Part shown: piece by piece, positions 7,064 through 15,493 of the stretch | Position numbering within the stretch: position 1 is the stretch's first letter | Layout: the number at the start of each line of letters is the position of its first letter | Source of the DNA: a virus | DNA: 25,331 nt | IMG/VR virus record: IMGVR_UViG_3300020205_001619 | Coordinates: 1 to 25,331 of that record | Direction: 5' to 3' (one strand) | Translations under genes and position numbers: made by a program | Notes under the pieces: model-generated | The model's input: only the letters and a program-made list of their open reading frames with translations | What the model was told of the DNA's origin: nothing | Database searches by the model: none

Positions 7064-8114
7064 AGAAAACATAGAAAAATTAGAATCTGCGTTAGGTAGA
7101 TTAGCAACAAAAGAAAATGTCATATATTTTTTAACATATGACACTAGAAATAACCCAAGAGCGTCTGTTAAACATATCTACGATATGGCTCTTATTTTAA
7201 AACAAGATGGTTACGATGTCAACATACTTGTAGAAGATAAAACATATTCAGGCGTTAGTAACTGGCTTGGAGAAGAATATAATGATTTAAAAGTAGTAAC
7301 AATTAAAGAGGATAAAATTGAAATGAAAATTGATGACGTTTTAGTTGTTCCTGAATACTACTCAAATGCTTTAGAACAATTATCTGGTATTAAATGTATT
7401 AAAGTAATGTTAGTACAACAAAAAGATTATATTTTTGAAAACTTACCAATAGGTAGTAGATGGAGTGATTACGGATTTGATAGGGTAATAACAACAACCG
7501 AATCGGCTAAAAAATATATTTTAGATATATTTCCAGAATGTTTAGTTTTTGTAATTCCACCAATCATCGGTGATAATTTTAAACCAATAACATTACCATT
7601 AAAACCATATGTTGCTATTTCAACTAGAGATAGATTAGTACATAGAAGAATTATTTCTGAATTTTATTTAAAGTTTCCACAACTTCGTTGGATAACATTT
7701 AAAGATATGGTTCAAATGTCATATGATGAATTTTCAACGGCTTTAAGAGAATGTACGGTATCTGTGTGGGTGGATGATGATTCAACTTTTGGGACATTCC
7801 CATTAGAATCAATGAAATGTGGAGTACCAGTTATTGGTAAAATTCCAAATGTAGAACCAGATTGGTTAGATGATAATGGAATGTGGACATATGATACAAA
7901 TAAAATTGTTGAGATTATGGGTAAATATATTATGGCGTGGATTGAAGGGGTTGAATTGAATGATGAAGTAAAAGATAAAATGAAAGAGACATTATTACCA
8001 TATGAAACAGAAATAACAAAAAATAACATTTTGTCAATTTTTAATTCGTTAAAAAATAAAAGAGTGGAGTCTATAGAAAACGCACTTAATAAATTAAAAG
8101 AAGAAACAGTATAA
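7056..8114 (+). CDS. GT-B glycosyltransferase-like protein
   Basis: A 352-residue protein with a GT-B layout. An N-terminal domain starts NVIYFLTYDTRNNPRASVKH (21-40), where the Asn-Pro-Arg-Ala loop would correspond to the acceptor-side Gly-rich loop. A C-terminal domain starts near residue 183 (PYVAISTRDR) and carries STFGTFPLESMKCGVPVIG (243-261), the donor-binding segment of GT4-type enzymes, with Glu253 in the expected nucleotide-sugar contact position. The final helix (about 325-350) is Lys/Glu-rich. It begins 8 nt inside the previous gene and ends with TAATG shared with the next, a compact cluster of two glycosyltransferases. Acceptor and sugar are unknown. Confidence 0.85.
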   Translation: MSKENIEKLESALGRLATKENVIYFLTYDTRNNPRASVKHIYDMALILKQDGYDVNILVEDKTYSGVSNWLGEEYNDLKVVTIKEDKIEMKIDDVLVVPEYYSNALEQLSGIKCIKVMLVQQKDYIFENLPIGSRWSDYGFDRVITTTESAKKYILDIFPECLVFVIPPIIGDNFKPITLPLKPYVAISTRDRLVHRRIISEFYLKFPQLRWITFKDMVQMSYDEFSTALRECTVSVWVDDDSTFGTFPLESMKCGVPVIGKIPNVEPDWLDDNGMWTYDTNKIVEIMGKYIMAWIEGVELNDEVKDKMKETLLPYETEITKNNILSIFNSLKNKRVESIENALNKLKEETV

Positions 8115-8893
8115 TGAAAAATATAACAATAATATTACCAATACACACACTATCAGGAGATTACAATGAAATGTTAACAAATGCATTATCTTCAGTAGAA
8201 GATTTTCATAACGATGTTAAGGTTTTAATAGTGTGTCCAACATCGTTAAAAAAAGATTTAAAAGATTTATCTAATAAATTAGAAATCAAAATTGTTCCAA
8301 ATAAAGGAGAAACCGATTTTTGTTCACAAGTTAATTTAGGTATTGATAGTTGTGATACCGAATGGTTTTCAATTTTAGAGATTGATGATGAATATAAACC
8401 ATTATGGTTAAAAACAATGAATGAGTATATGAAGACATTTACAGATGTTTCTGTTTTCTTACCAATCATTAAAGACATAAATGAAGAAGGTGAATTTATG
8501 AGTTTTACAAATGAGTCTGCATGGGCATATGGTTTCACCGAAAGACAAGGATTTTTAGATAATGAAGTATTATTAGATTTCCAAAACTATCAAACAAGTG
8601 GAGGTCTTTATAAAACGGAAGTTATAAAAGAACAAGGTAAATTTAAAGAAAATATTAAATTAACATTTTCATATGAATTTCTATTAAGATTAACACATAA
8701 TGGTATTAGGGTAATGATAGTACCTAAAGTTGGATACCAACATGTTAATCTAAGGGAAGATTCATTATTTTGGTCATACAGAAACGACGAATCTAAAAAA
8801 TTATTTGAACCCGAGATTAAATTTTGGATAGAATCCGCAAAGAAAGAATTTTTCTTTAAAAATAAACGAGACATAAATTATCAATCAGCTTAA
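8114..8893 (+). CDS. GT-A fold glycosyltransferase (GT2-like)
   Basis: A 259-residue protein matching the GT2 family. It starts with NITIILPIHTLSGDY (3-17), the first strand and loop that bind the nucleotide. NKGETDFCSQVNLGIDSCDTEW (63-84) matches the usual segment before the metal site. EIDDEY (89-94) is the DxD-type motif. TSGGLYKTEVIKEQGKF (about 181-198) lies where GT2 enzymes recognise a new acceptor. No membrane helices, so a soluble enzyme. The start shares one base with the previous stop (TAATG), and its own stop likewise overlaps the sigma-factor start. Together with the two GT-B genes it implies glycan building or nucleic-acid modification by the phage. Confidence 0.88.
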   Translation: MKNITIILPIHTLSGDYNEMLTNALSSVEDFHNDVKVLIVCPTSLKKDLKDLSNKLEIKIVPNKGETDFCSQVNLGIDSCDTEWFSILEIDDEYKPLWLKTMNEYMKTFTDVSVFLPIIKDINEEGEFMSFTNESAWAYGFTERQGFLDNEVLLDFQNYQTSGGLYKTEVIKEQGKFKENIKLTFSYEFLLRLTHNGIRVMIVPKVGYQHVNLREDSLFWSYRNDESKKLFEPEIKFWIESAKKEFFFKNKRDINYQSA

Positions 8894-9591
8894 TGCCAAG
8901 ACCAAGAACCCAAAAAATTTATTTTGGTGAGGATCAAGAAAAGGCGGTAGTCAGATACCTAGAAAGTTCTGATGAAGCAGAAAGAAATAAGATATTCAAT
9001 GAATATTTAAGAGAACCCCTTATCATAATGGTCGAAAGTATAATTCGACGTTATAAACTTTATAGAAAAGACATGGAATTTGAAGAAATTCATACCGATA
9101 CAATGTCTTTTTTAATTACAAAAATTAACAAGTTTGACCATACAAAAAACACCAAAGCTTATTCTTACTTTGGTACCATTTGTAAAAACTATCTTATGGG
9201 TGCCATCCAAAAAGATACTAAAGAACAAAATAGACAAGTTTCTTATGATGACATATCATCAGATATTGAGGATAGGTCTGATTTATCATATGTAATTGAC
9301 GAGTATATTGTTGATTACAGAGATGTTATTATTAAACTAACAATATCCTTAGAGAATTTTATTGAGTCCGAAAATTTAACCGAAAACGAACAAAAACTAG
9401 GTTACGCCTTACTTGAAATATTTAACAACTTTGATAAGATATTTCAAGTTGGGGATGGTAACAAATTCAATAAAAACCTAATTTTACTTTCTCTCCGTGA
9501 AATGACATCCCTATCAACAAAAGAAATACGAATATCCCTTAAGAAGTTCAAAAAGATGTATGATGGGATATTGGTTGGATTTTTAGAATAA
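8893..9591 (+). CDS. 55: Late-transcription sigma factor, gp55-like
   Basis: A 232-residue sigma-70-like factor, longer than T4 gp55 (185). The segment around residues 55-118 has the sigma region 2 pattern: FEEIHTDTMSFLITKINKFDHTK, then AYSYFGTICKNYLMGAIQK, where aromatic and basic residues would contact core polymerase and the melted promoter. The C-terminal part (about 150-232) is helical without a clear region 4 helix-turn-helix, as expected for gp55-type factors that need sliding-clamp and co-activator help. It would direct polymerase to late promoters, here possibly the TATTTATA elements. Next to it begins the virion gene run at 9606. Confidence 0.85.
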   Translation: MPRPRTQKIYFGEDQEKAVVRYLESSDEAERNKIFNEYLREPLIIMVESIIRRYKLYRKDMEFEEIHTDTMSFLITKINKFDHTKNTKAYSYFGTICKNYLMGAIQKDTKEQNRQVSYDDISSDIEDRSDLSYVIDEYIVDYRDVIIKLTISLENFIESENLTENEQKLGYALLEIFNNFDKIFQVGDGNKFNKNLILLSLREMTSLSTKEIRISLKKFKKMYDGILVGFLE

Positions 9592-9594
9592 ATC

Positions 9595-9602
9595 TATTTA
9601 TT
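9595..9602 (+). promoter_or_regulatory. TATTTATT element, 3 nt before ATG
   Basis: A one-base variant of TATTTATA in the 14-nt gap between the sigma-factor gene and the next. It ends exactly 3 nt before the ATG at 9606. A TTG lies 17 nt upstream inside the sigma gene, which may be chance. Confidence 0.35.
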
Positions 9603-9605
9603 GGT

Positions 9606-9983
9606 ATGAGAACACAAAGAAATTTAATATCCCTGGATGTTGACTCCGCATTAGCCTTAATGCAGGAAATTTATAATGATGTTGTTGAAAACAGGAACAC
9701 CGCGTCCACTATCATGCGAAAAATGATGAGTTTTATGAAAGACGCTGAAGATATGAGTGTAATTGGTCCCGTTATCAAAGAACAACAAAAAATACTCAAT
9801 GAATGTACCGAAAAGAAAATTTCCTTAGTTAAACTACAAAGTGTTTTACTTAAACAAACTACGAGCGGTTCTGGTGGAGGTCCTATGGGTAAACTGACAT
9901 TATCTGATGAAGATAGGGTCTTATTAGATAAATTAGTTAATGATGGTAGTGATAATAAAGAAGAAAGTAACTATAAATTATAA
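9606..9983 (+). CDS. Hypothetical helical phage protein
   Basis: A 125-residue protein that is nearly all helical up to residue 85 and rich in Met, Lys and Glu, followed by a flexible linker TTSGSGGGPMG (about 87-97) and a short acidic C-terminus. The helix-then-glycine-linker form suggests an oligomeric or adaptor protein. It sits directly after the sigma factor and overlaps the next large gene by one base (TAATG), so it is probably expressed with the virion genes. Family not recognised. Confidence 0.7.
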   Translation: MRTQRNLISLDVDSALALMQEIYNDVVENRNTASTIMRKMMSFMKDAEDMSVIGPVIKEQQKILNECTEKKISLVKLQSVLLKQTTSGSGGGPMGKLTLSDEDRVLLDKLVNDGSDNKEESNYKL

Positions 9984-11878
9984 TGCCATCTAAATTAAAA
10001 GACCAAAAGGCGAAGATTAAATCTAAAATTGAGTCGGTCAAAAGAATCGCCGATGACGGTGAAAAGTCATTCAAAGAAAAAAGTGATAAATTTTTAAAAG
10101 ACTTACCAACCACCGATTCCCTTTTTGGTAAACAACTTTCTGATTTTTCTAAAAAAATAAATAAAAAGAAAGAGAACAAAAAAGACATTTTTGGGGAATT
10201 AATAGACACAGTAGAAGGATTTTTAGGTACAAATAATAAGATTGAGATTAATGAAAAAAGTACCACTAAACAAAGACTTAGACAACACACAAACGATTCT
10301 GTTCATGAAACTTTAAAAAGTTCTAAACAGATTGTTATGGATAGCGTTAAAAAAGTCTTATTTGCTGGTGATGGTATATGTGGAATTAATAGTACTTTAA
10401 TTAATGGGGTTACTATGTCACCTTCTGAATTTGATTTTATGAACGTACTAACAGTCTCACCTGTTAGTAATAGTGGTAAAATTGTTTATGAGGATAGTAG
10501 AGATAGAGGTTTAGTAAAAATGAACCAATTACTTTATAGTGGGTTTACAACCGGACAAACATTTACAACTAAAGACGGGAATACATTATTTAATTTTAAT
10601 TGGGATCAAGGAAGTCAAAAGTATACATTTTCTAATTTAAATACCGCAACACCCAACGTCAATGAATTTTTAACATCATATTATTCTAATATAGAATTTT
10701 TAGATATTAGTGGCGTAACAAAAACGGCAATGTTAATGACATTACAGGGAGATGGTACCGAACCACCTCTTTTTGATAAAGGATTTAATGATTTGAACAG
10801 ATTACTTTCAAAACTTTGTGCGTTATGTAATAACCCAACGTCAAATGGTACAAATCAAAATACCACAAATCAATTTAATGAAAACGATGAAGATATTGAG
10901 TTTTATTTTGATTTCGACAATTTAGAAGGTATCGATTTAGATGATGAAAATTCAAGATATAAAAAAGTATTAAGATTTAAAGATTGTTATAATTTTGAAT
11001 CTGAATCAGATACCTCTCATTTTGAAGATTTCGTTTACTTATCATCTAAGAAAAATTTAAATGATGCGGTAAATAATGCATTATTAAATGCGGCATCCGC
11101 TGCACATGATACGTCGGACTCATCAATCCCCTTAGATAATTTTCATTTATCATTATTAAACACTTTTATTTTAAATTTACCTAAGGCATTAATTGGTTCT
11201 GTCTTGTCACCAAAATACATGTTACCAATTGTACTTGTTTATAAATCAGTTGTAAGTGGGGCAGGTGGATTAGTTGAATCTGCGAAGGTTATTATGAAAA
11301 AATTAAGTAAGTTATTTAATGAAATAATTAAAAATCTACTTTGGAAATTTTTAGCTGAATTTTGGAAAAGAATAAAAATAGATTTACTTAATTTTTTACA
11401 AAAATTAGCATTAAAAATATTAAAAAATAAAGCCAAAAGGTATTTTGTAATTATAACCGCATTAATAGCACTTTTAACCAAGTTATTAGAAGCTGGATTA
11501 GATAATTGTGATAGTTTGTTTAAACTTATAACGCAAGCAATTGATTTAGCATTAAAGGGTGGTGCAATTGGTGTTGGTCCACAAATACCTGGATTTTTAT
11601 TGGGGTTATCTCATTTTCTTCCAGGATATAGTGCCGACAGAGCATATTTAAATGTTACAGAAAAATTAGAATCTTCTGGTATTAGTGTTGGTAATATTTT
11701 TGGGGAGACAAATAATCTAAACTCATTAGTAAAATCAATTATTGATGGTCATACGGAAGAAACGGATGCCAATAGTTTTATTCAAGTATCAACACAAGAA
11801 GTAATTATACCGACACCATTTGGTTTACCAATTATTATTCCGCCAGGTATTATAAATAGTTCAGGAAAGATGTTTTAA
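9983..11878 (+). CDS. Large probable virion protein with hydrophobic C-terminal half
   Basis: A 631-residue protein. Residues 1-110 are strongly basic and coiled (many Lys, KIKSKIESVK). Residues 110-300 look like mixed beta structure, including ITNGVTMSPSEFDF-type segments. Residues about 385-430 and 440-510 contain long hydrophobic or amphipathic helices, notably YFVIITALIALLTKLLEAG (about 488-506), and a Gly/Pro-rich hydrophobic tail follows with PGYSADRAYLN near 550. The pattern of hydrophobic helices in a large late-region phage protein fits a tail or baseplate protein that interacts with a membrane, as tape-measure and pilot proteins do, but I do not recognise the family. It overlaps the preceding gene by one base and precedes baseplate genes. 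Confidence 0.75.
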   Translation: MPSKLKDQKAKIKSKIESVKRIADDGEKSFKEKSDKFLKDLPTTDSLFGKQLSDFSKKINKKKENKKDIFGELIDTVEGFLGTNNKIEINEKSTTKQRLRQHTNDSVHETLKSSKQIVMDSVKKVLFAGDGICGINSTLINGVTMSPSEFDFMNVLTVSPVSNSGKIVYEDSRDRGLVKMNQLLYSGFTTGQTFTTKDGNTLFNFNWDQGSQKYTFSNLNTATPNVNEFLTSYYSNIEFLDISGVTKTAMLMTLQGDGTEPPLFDKGFNDLNRLLSKLCALCNNPTSNGTNQNTTNQFNENDEDIEFYFDFDNLEGIDLDDENSRYKKVLRFKDCYNFESESDTSHFEDFVYLSSKKNLNDAVNNALLNAASAAHDTSDSSIPLDNFHLSLLNTFILNLPKALIGSVLSPKYMLPIVLVYKSVVSGAGGLVESAKVIMKKLSKLFNEIIKNLLWKFLAEFWKRIKIDLLNFLQKLALKILKNKAKRYFVIITALIALLTKLLEAGLDNCDSLFKLITQAIDLALKGGAIGVGPQIPGFLLGLSHFLPGYSADRAYLNVTEKLESSGISVGNIFGETNNLNSLVKSIIDGHTEETDANSFIQVSTQEVIIPTPFGLPIIIPPGIINSSGKMF

Positions 11879-11879
11879 A

Positions 11880-12080
11880 ATGGAAAAAGAAAAATTAATA
11901 GAAATAGCAAAAGACCCTAAAAACAAATCTAACAAAGACTTGTTTTTGGTTGTTGGTGAACTATATGAAGAATTTGAAAAAACTAAAAAATTAATTGTTG
12001 ATTTAACAAGACATTTAGAATCTGTTGAGACATTATATAATGATGTTAATACTGAAATTGAAAAAAGAATTAAGAAATGA
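11880..12080 (+). CDS. Small coiled-coil protein
   Basis: A 66-residue, highly charged helical protein. From about residue 22 to the C-terminus it has heptad-like spacing of Leu, Val and Ile (LVVGELYEEFEKTKKLIVDL), typical of a short coiled coil. It begins 1 nt after the large virion gene and overlaps the baseplate gene by 4 nt (ATGA). It could be a small adaptor or chaperone for its neighbours, which is inference from position only. Confidence 0.7.
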   Translation: MEKEKLIEIAKDPKNKSNKDLFLVVGELYEEFEKTKKLIVDLTRHLESVETLYNDVNTEIEKRIKK

Positions 12081-13588
12081 AAATAATAGACATTGCAATT
12101 TGTATCGATAATTTTGACCCCGCTGGTTTAGGTGCCATTAGGTGTGTAAGATACAGTTCTTGGGTTGGACAACAAGAAAAGGCGTTAGATTATACAAAAT
12201 GGAGTGATAATGATTTATTTTTAGCGTTTCCATTTTTACCAACAAATATAAATTTTATTCCAGAAAAAGGTCAATGTGTAAAGATTATAAATTACAACCC
12301 TGACAAAGAAACTATTAATACGGAATATATTGCGGGACCATTTACAACTATGTTTGATTATAACGCTCAAACACATTCCGCACAAGTTGAAAATACAACT
12401 TATGGTATCGGGGTAAAACACGGTCCTGCCGTTATGGAATCGGAAAAAGAAAATGCATATAAAAATTCTAAATCTGTTGGGTCTTTTGCTAAGTTAACGG
12501 ATTATGGTGTTTATGGAAAATACGGTTCCGATTTAATATTCACACAAAACGGATTACAACTTAGAGGAGGTAAATTAATATCCAAAGATGCTGCCACCGT
12601 CGCACAAAAAACTATAATGGTTAGTCAACCATTAATGGCGGATAAAGTATCAACTATATACCTTAAAAAGTTCCCCACAAAAAAGGAATATAAAGAAGAA
12701 AAAATTAAGTCTAATACGATATCAATTTCAGATTTAAAATACATGATAGAATATGATATTTTACAATTTTCTGGTACCACAAGAACTATAAATCTATATG
12801 TTTATAATTTATTAAAACCTTATGGTGGATTATATAGAACGGATAATCCAAAATTATCTGAGTCTCCATTATTAGATGGATATTATAAATTAATAAATTC
12901 AGATAACACAACTACAGGAGCAACAATTACATTTACCACAACCGATGCAGAAGAAACATATTGTACAATTAGAGATGCCTTAAAAACATTACACTTAAAG
13001 GGTCTTAATGAGTTTAATGCAAATTATACCGATTCTGACTTACATCCGTTTTATTTTAGACCCTCAACGTTATGTAAAACCAGAACATTATCTGATAATA
13101 CCCAAAAAGCGGAGAGAAAAACAATTTTTAGTAAAATATTAATTAACAAAAACTGTGGTCCAAGTAATGGATTAGTTTATTCAAAAAGTAAGGTATCTCC
13201 ACCAGTTATTACTATAACAAAAAAAGAAAATATACTTAAAGACTCAAACATACCCGGTGAACAATCCTTCGCAGCAATAAAAACTGACAAGTTATTTTTA
13301 CTATCTACCGATACCAATGAATCAGGTCAAGGAATTGATTTCTTTAATTTAAACAAATACGAACTAACACAAGAGAATTACCTTAAGGATATTGAACCAA
13401 GTACATATGCCACAGTAAGAGGAGAAAACCTACTTAAAATGTTAAGTGCAATTATTGAATTATTAAACGGACATCAACACAATTTAATGGGTCCTTTAGT
13501 GAAAGGAGACCCAAATTATGAAAAACTAATGACGCTATATGCTTCTTTAGAAAACGACATTTTAAATAAATCGATTAGAATCAACTAA
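12077..13588 (+). CDS. Baseplate hub/spike-like protein with gp5-type OB domain
   Basis: A 503-residue protein. Residues 1-92 resemble the N-terminal OB domain of T4 gp5. A first strand with Asn-Phe-Asp-Pro-Ala-Gly-Leu-Gly (12-19) corresponds to the D-P-x-x-L-G-R-V turn. DLFLAFPFLP (46-55) corresponds to the Pro-rich strand, IPEKGQCVKIINY (61-73) to the pro-x-x-G-x-x-V strand, and EYIAGPF near 82-88 to the last strand. Further on is GSDLIFTQNGLQLRGGKLIS (about 149-168) and a C-terminal segment VRGENLLKMLSAIIELLNGHQHN (about 449-471) like those of phage baseplate structural proteins. I see no lysozyme domain. It would sit in the central tail hub. Identification is by pattern, not by search. 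Confidence 0.65.
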   Translation: MKIIDIAICIDNFDPAGLGAIRCVRYSSWVGQQEKALDYTKWSDNDLFLAFPFLPTNINFIPEKGQCVKIINYNPDKETINTEYIAGPFTTMFDYNAQTHSAQVENTTYGIGVKHGPAVMESEKENAYKNSKSVGSFAKLTDYGVYGKYGSDLIFTQNGLQLRGGKLISKDAATVAQKTIMVSQPLMADKVSTIYLKKFPTKKEYKEEKIKSNTISISDLKYMIEYDILQFSGTTRTINLYVYNLLKPYGGLYRTDNPKLSESPLLDGYYKLINSDNTTTGATITFTTTDAEETYCTIRDALKTLHLKGLNEFNANYTDSDLHPFYFRPSTLCKTRTLSDNTQKAERKTIFSKILINKNCGPSNGLVYSKSKVSPPVITITKKENILKDSNIPGEQSFAAIKTDKLFLLSTDTNESGQGIDFFNLNKYELTQENYLKDIEPSTYATVRGENLLKMLSAIIELLNGHQHNLMGPLVKGDPNYEKLMTLYASLENDILNKSIRIN

Positions 13589-13593
13589 TTCGA

Positions 13594-13601
13594 TATTTAT
13601 T
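13594..13601 (+). promoter_or_regulatory. TATTTATT element upstream of tail protein gene
   Basis: A one-base variant of TATTTATA in the 24-nt gap between two virion genes, with 11 nt between the element and the ATG at 13613. No TTG at housekeeping spacing, as expected for a T4-type late promoter, which has only the -10 element. Confidence 0.35.
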
Positions 13602-13612
13602 AATAAAAAGAG

Positions 13613-15019
13613 ATGTCATATTTTCGTTCGTATTTTGAAAAAAACAACACACTTATAAAGGATTCTCAGGTTAACACCTCTAAGAACCCAACAACCGAGA
13701 TATTTTATGGTTCTGGATTTTCTAAATTCATATTCAAATTAGATTTAGATAGTTTACAATCAAAGGTAAATTCTGAAGATGTTGTTATTACCACTGGTAC
13801 TACTCACACATTACACCTAACCAACACTATCTTTGGTGATGAGGGATTGAAAGGACAAAATAGAACCACAGGAAGAAATAGAACAACATCATTTGATTTA
13901 ATTGTATTTAAAATTACCGAATTTTGGGATGAGGGTGTTGGTTTTGATTATACCGATTCAGGATATGACTATACAACAGGTAACCACACTTTTGATCAAA
14001 GACCATCAAACTGGTTTAATAGAACAACTTTAAATCAATGGTCAAGTCAAGGTGTGTATGGAACCACCCCAATAATATTGGATACAATTCATTTTGATAA
14101 TGGTAATGAAGATATAAATGTTGATGTTACTCAATATATTAATGGTATTTTATTACCATCAGGAACAACATTGGGTGGAGTTACATATACAGGAACAACA
14201 AACCATGGACTTGGATTAGCGTTTGCGGTCATATACCAAGACTTAACTCCAGAGGTTGACCAATCAGTTGCATTCTTCACAAAATACACACAAACATTTT
14301 TTGAACCATATCTTGAAACTTATTTTGATGATAGAATTGAAGATGATAGACAAAATTTTGCTGCAGGTGTAGACCAAAACCTTTATCTATACGTAACAAA
14401 AGGTACTAACTTTTATGATTTGGATGATTTACCAACGGTAGATGTTTTGAATAGTTCAAACACAATAATATCAGGTTTAACTTCTTTAACCACAACTAAA
14501 ATACGTAAGGGGGTTTATAAAGTTACATTTGGTTTAGATGGTACACTATGTGATGGTAAAAGGTTTTTTTATGATAAATGGAAAGGTTTATCTTTAGATG
14601 GTGTTGGTATATCAGATCTTACCCAAAAATTTGTTCCAAATCCATACACATCTTTATACTCCGTAGGTGGTAATCAAACAGAATTACAAAGATACTCAAT
14701 ACAATATTTCGGTATAAAGCAAAATGAAAAAATAAAATCAGGTGAAAAAAGAAAGATTGTAGTGTCTTTTAGATCTATCGATGTACCAAAAACAGTATTA
14801 TTTGATGAAGTTTATTATAGAATGTTTATTAAGGAAGGTAGAACCGATGTAATTGTACATGATTGGACCTTTATGGATACAACTAATGAAAACTCATTTA
14901 TTTTAGACACATCTTCCTATATACCTAGAGAATATTTTATCGAAATAAAGGGTAAAACCCATACAGAAGAGATTTTTTATAAAGAACACATAAAATTTGA
15001 GATAACATCGGAAAAGTAA
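13613..15019 (+). CDS. Beta-rich tail/baseplate structural protein
   Basis: A 468-residue protein dominated by alternating polar and hydrophobic residues, rich in Thr, Asn, Tyr and Phe, with no membrane segment. Residues about 90-240 resemble the DNRLRE/CBM96-type jelly-roll module: FDLIVFKITEFWDEGVGFDY, then WFNRTTLNQWSSQGVYG, an INVDVTQYINGIL segment, and SVAFFTKYTQTFFEPYLETYF at the end. The C-terminal 110 residues form another predicted beta sandwich. Such modules bind glycans or form the outer part of tail structures. It follows the hub-like gene and has its own TATTTATT element. Exact role (wedge, fibre connector or adhesin) cannot be decided from sequence. Confidence 0.7.
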   Translation: MSYFRSYFEKNNTLIKDSQVNTSKNPTTEIFYGSGFSKFIFKLDLDSLQSKVNSEDVVITTGTTHTLHLTNTIFGDEGLKGQNRTTGRNRTTSFDLIVFKITEFWDEGVGFDYTDSGYDYTTGNHTFDQRPSNWFNRTTLNQWSSQGVYGTTPIILDTIHFDNGNEDINVDVTQYINGILLPSGTTLGGVTYTGTTNHGLGLAFAVIYQDLTPEVDQSVAFFTKYTQTFFEPYLETYFDDRIEDDRQNFAAGVDQNLYLYVTKGTNFYDLDDLPTVDVLNSSNTIISGLTSLTTTKIRKGVYKVTFGLDGTLCDGKRFFYDKWKGLSLDGVGISDLTQKFVPNPYTSLYSVGGNQTELQRYSIQYFGIKQNEKIKSGEKRKIVVSFRSIDVPKTVLFDEVYYRMFIKEGRTDVIVHDWTFMDTTNENSFILDTSSYIPREYFIEIKGKTHTEEIFYKEHIKFEITSEK

Positions 15020-15021
15020 AA

Positions 15022-15029
15022 TATTTATA
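15022..15029 (+). promoter_or_regulatory. TATTTATA element, 3 nt before ATG
   Basis: An exact TATTTATA in the 13-nt gap between two genes, ending exactly 3 nt before the ATG at 15033. A TTG lies 22 nt upstream within the preceding coding sequence. With the start site 4 nt after the element, the mRNA would begin at the ATG. Confidence 0.4.
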
Positions 15030-15032
15030 ACT

Positions 15033-15491
15033 ATGAATATAACTGAATTAATTAAAAAACATTTAAATAAGGTGGTAAAAGAACAACAAGAAACTCACAT
15101 ATCTGAGGACGGAACATATATGGTTTTAAGCAATCTTATTAAGATTAAGAATGATATTGAAACAATATTATCATTTAAACACCAAACAGATTTCCCAAAA
15201 TTAGTTACAGGTGAACACGCTTGGGCTGGTGACCACATAACAACGTCTGCGGATGACATTGAAGAGGTAGCTAACTTTATTGCAGGTTACTTTGAACAAA
15301 AAAATCTATCAGAATCAGAAAAAAAAAGTAATAAGCTTTGTTCAAGAGGAATGTCTGCTGCCAAATCTAAATTTAAAGTTTATCCATCGGCTTATTCAAA
15401 TGGTTATGCTGTACAAGTATGTAAGGGTAAAATAAAAGGATTAGATGGTAAAAAACATTGTTCAGGTTCATACTGTTCAGGAAAAAAATAA
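15033..15491 (+). CDS. Small Cys-containing phage protein with KFKVYPSAY motif (DUF5872-like)
   Basis: A 152-residue protein. The N-terminal helix (1-20) is followed by a segment with HAWAGDHITTSADDIEEVANFI (about 62-83). The C-terminal 50 residues carry SRGMSAAKSKFKVYPSAYSNGYAVQVCKGKIKG, a pattern I associate with small basic phage domains of the DUF5872 type. Four Cys residues lie in this C-terminal part, two of them in CSGSYC near the end, which could bind a metal. Function is unknown; the basic domain suggests nucleic-acid or capsid binding. The next gene starts 2 nt after its stop and carries related-looking modules. Confidence 0.75.
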   Translation: MNITELIKKHLNKVVKEQQETHISEDGTYMVLSNLIKIKNDIETILSFKHQTDFPKLVTGEHAWAGDHITTSADDIEEVANFIAGYFEQKNLSESEKKSNKLCSRGMSAAKSKFKVYPSAYSNGYAVQVCKGKIKGLDGKKHCSGSYCSGKK

Positions 15492-15493
15492 CT

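Noticed and set aside
11851-11858. TATAAATA, the classical T4 late element, in sense direction upstream of 11880
   Set aside because: It lies in a coding region, is a single copy, and an 8-mer of only A and T is expected by chance several times in a sequence this AT-rich.
15458-15493. Upstream start for the 293-residue basic protein
   Set aside because: It lies inside the preceding gene; the ATG at 15494, 2 nt after the stop, fits better.
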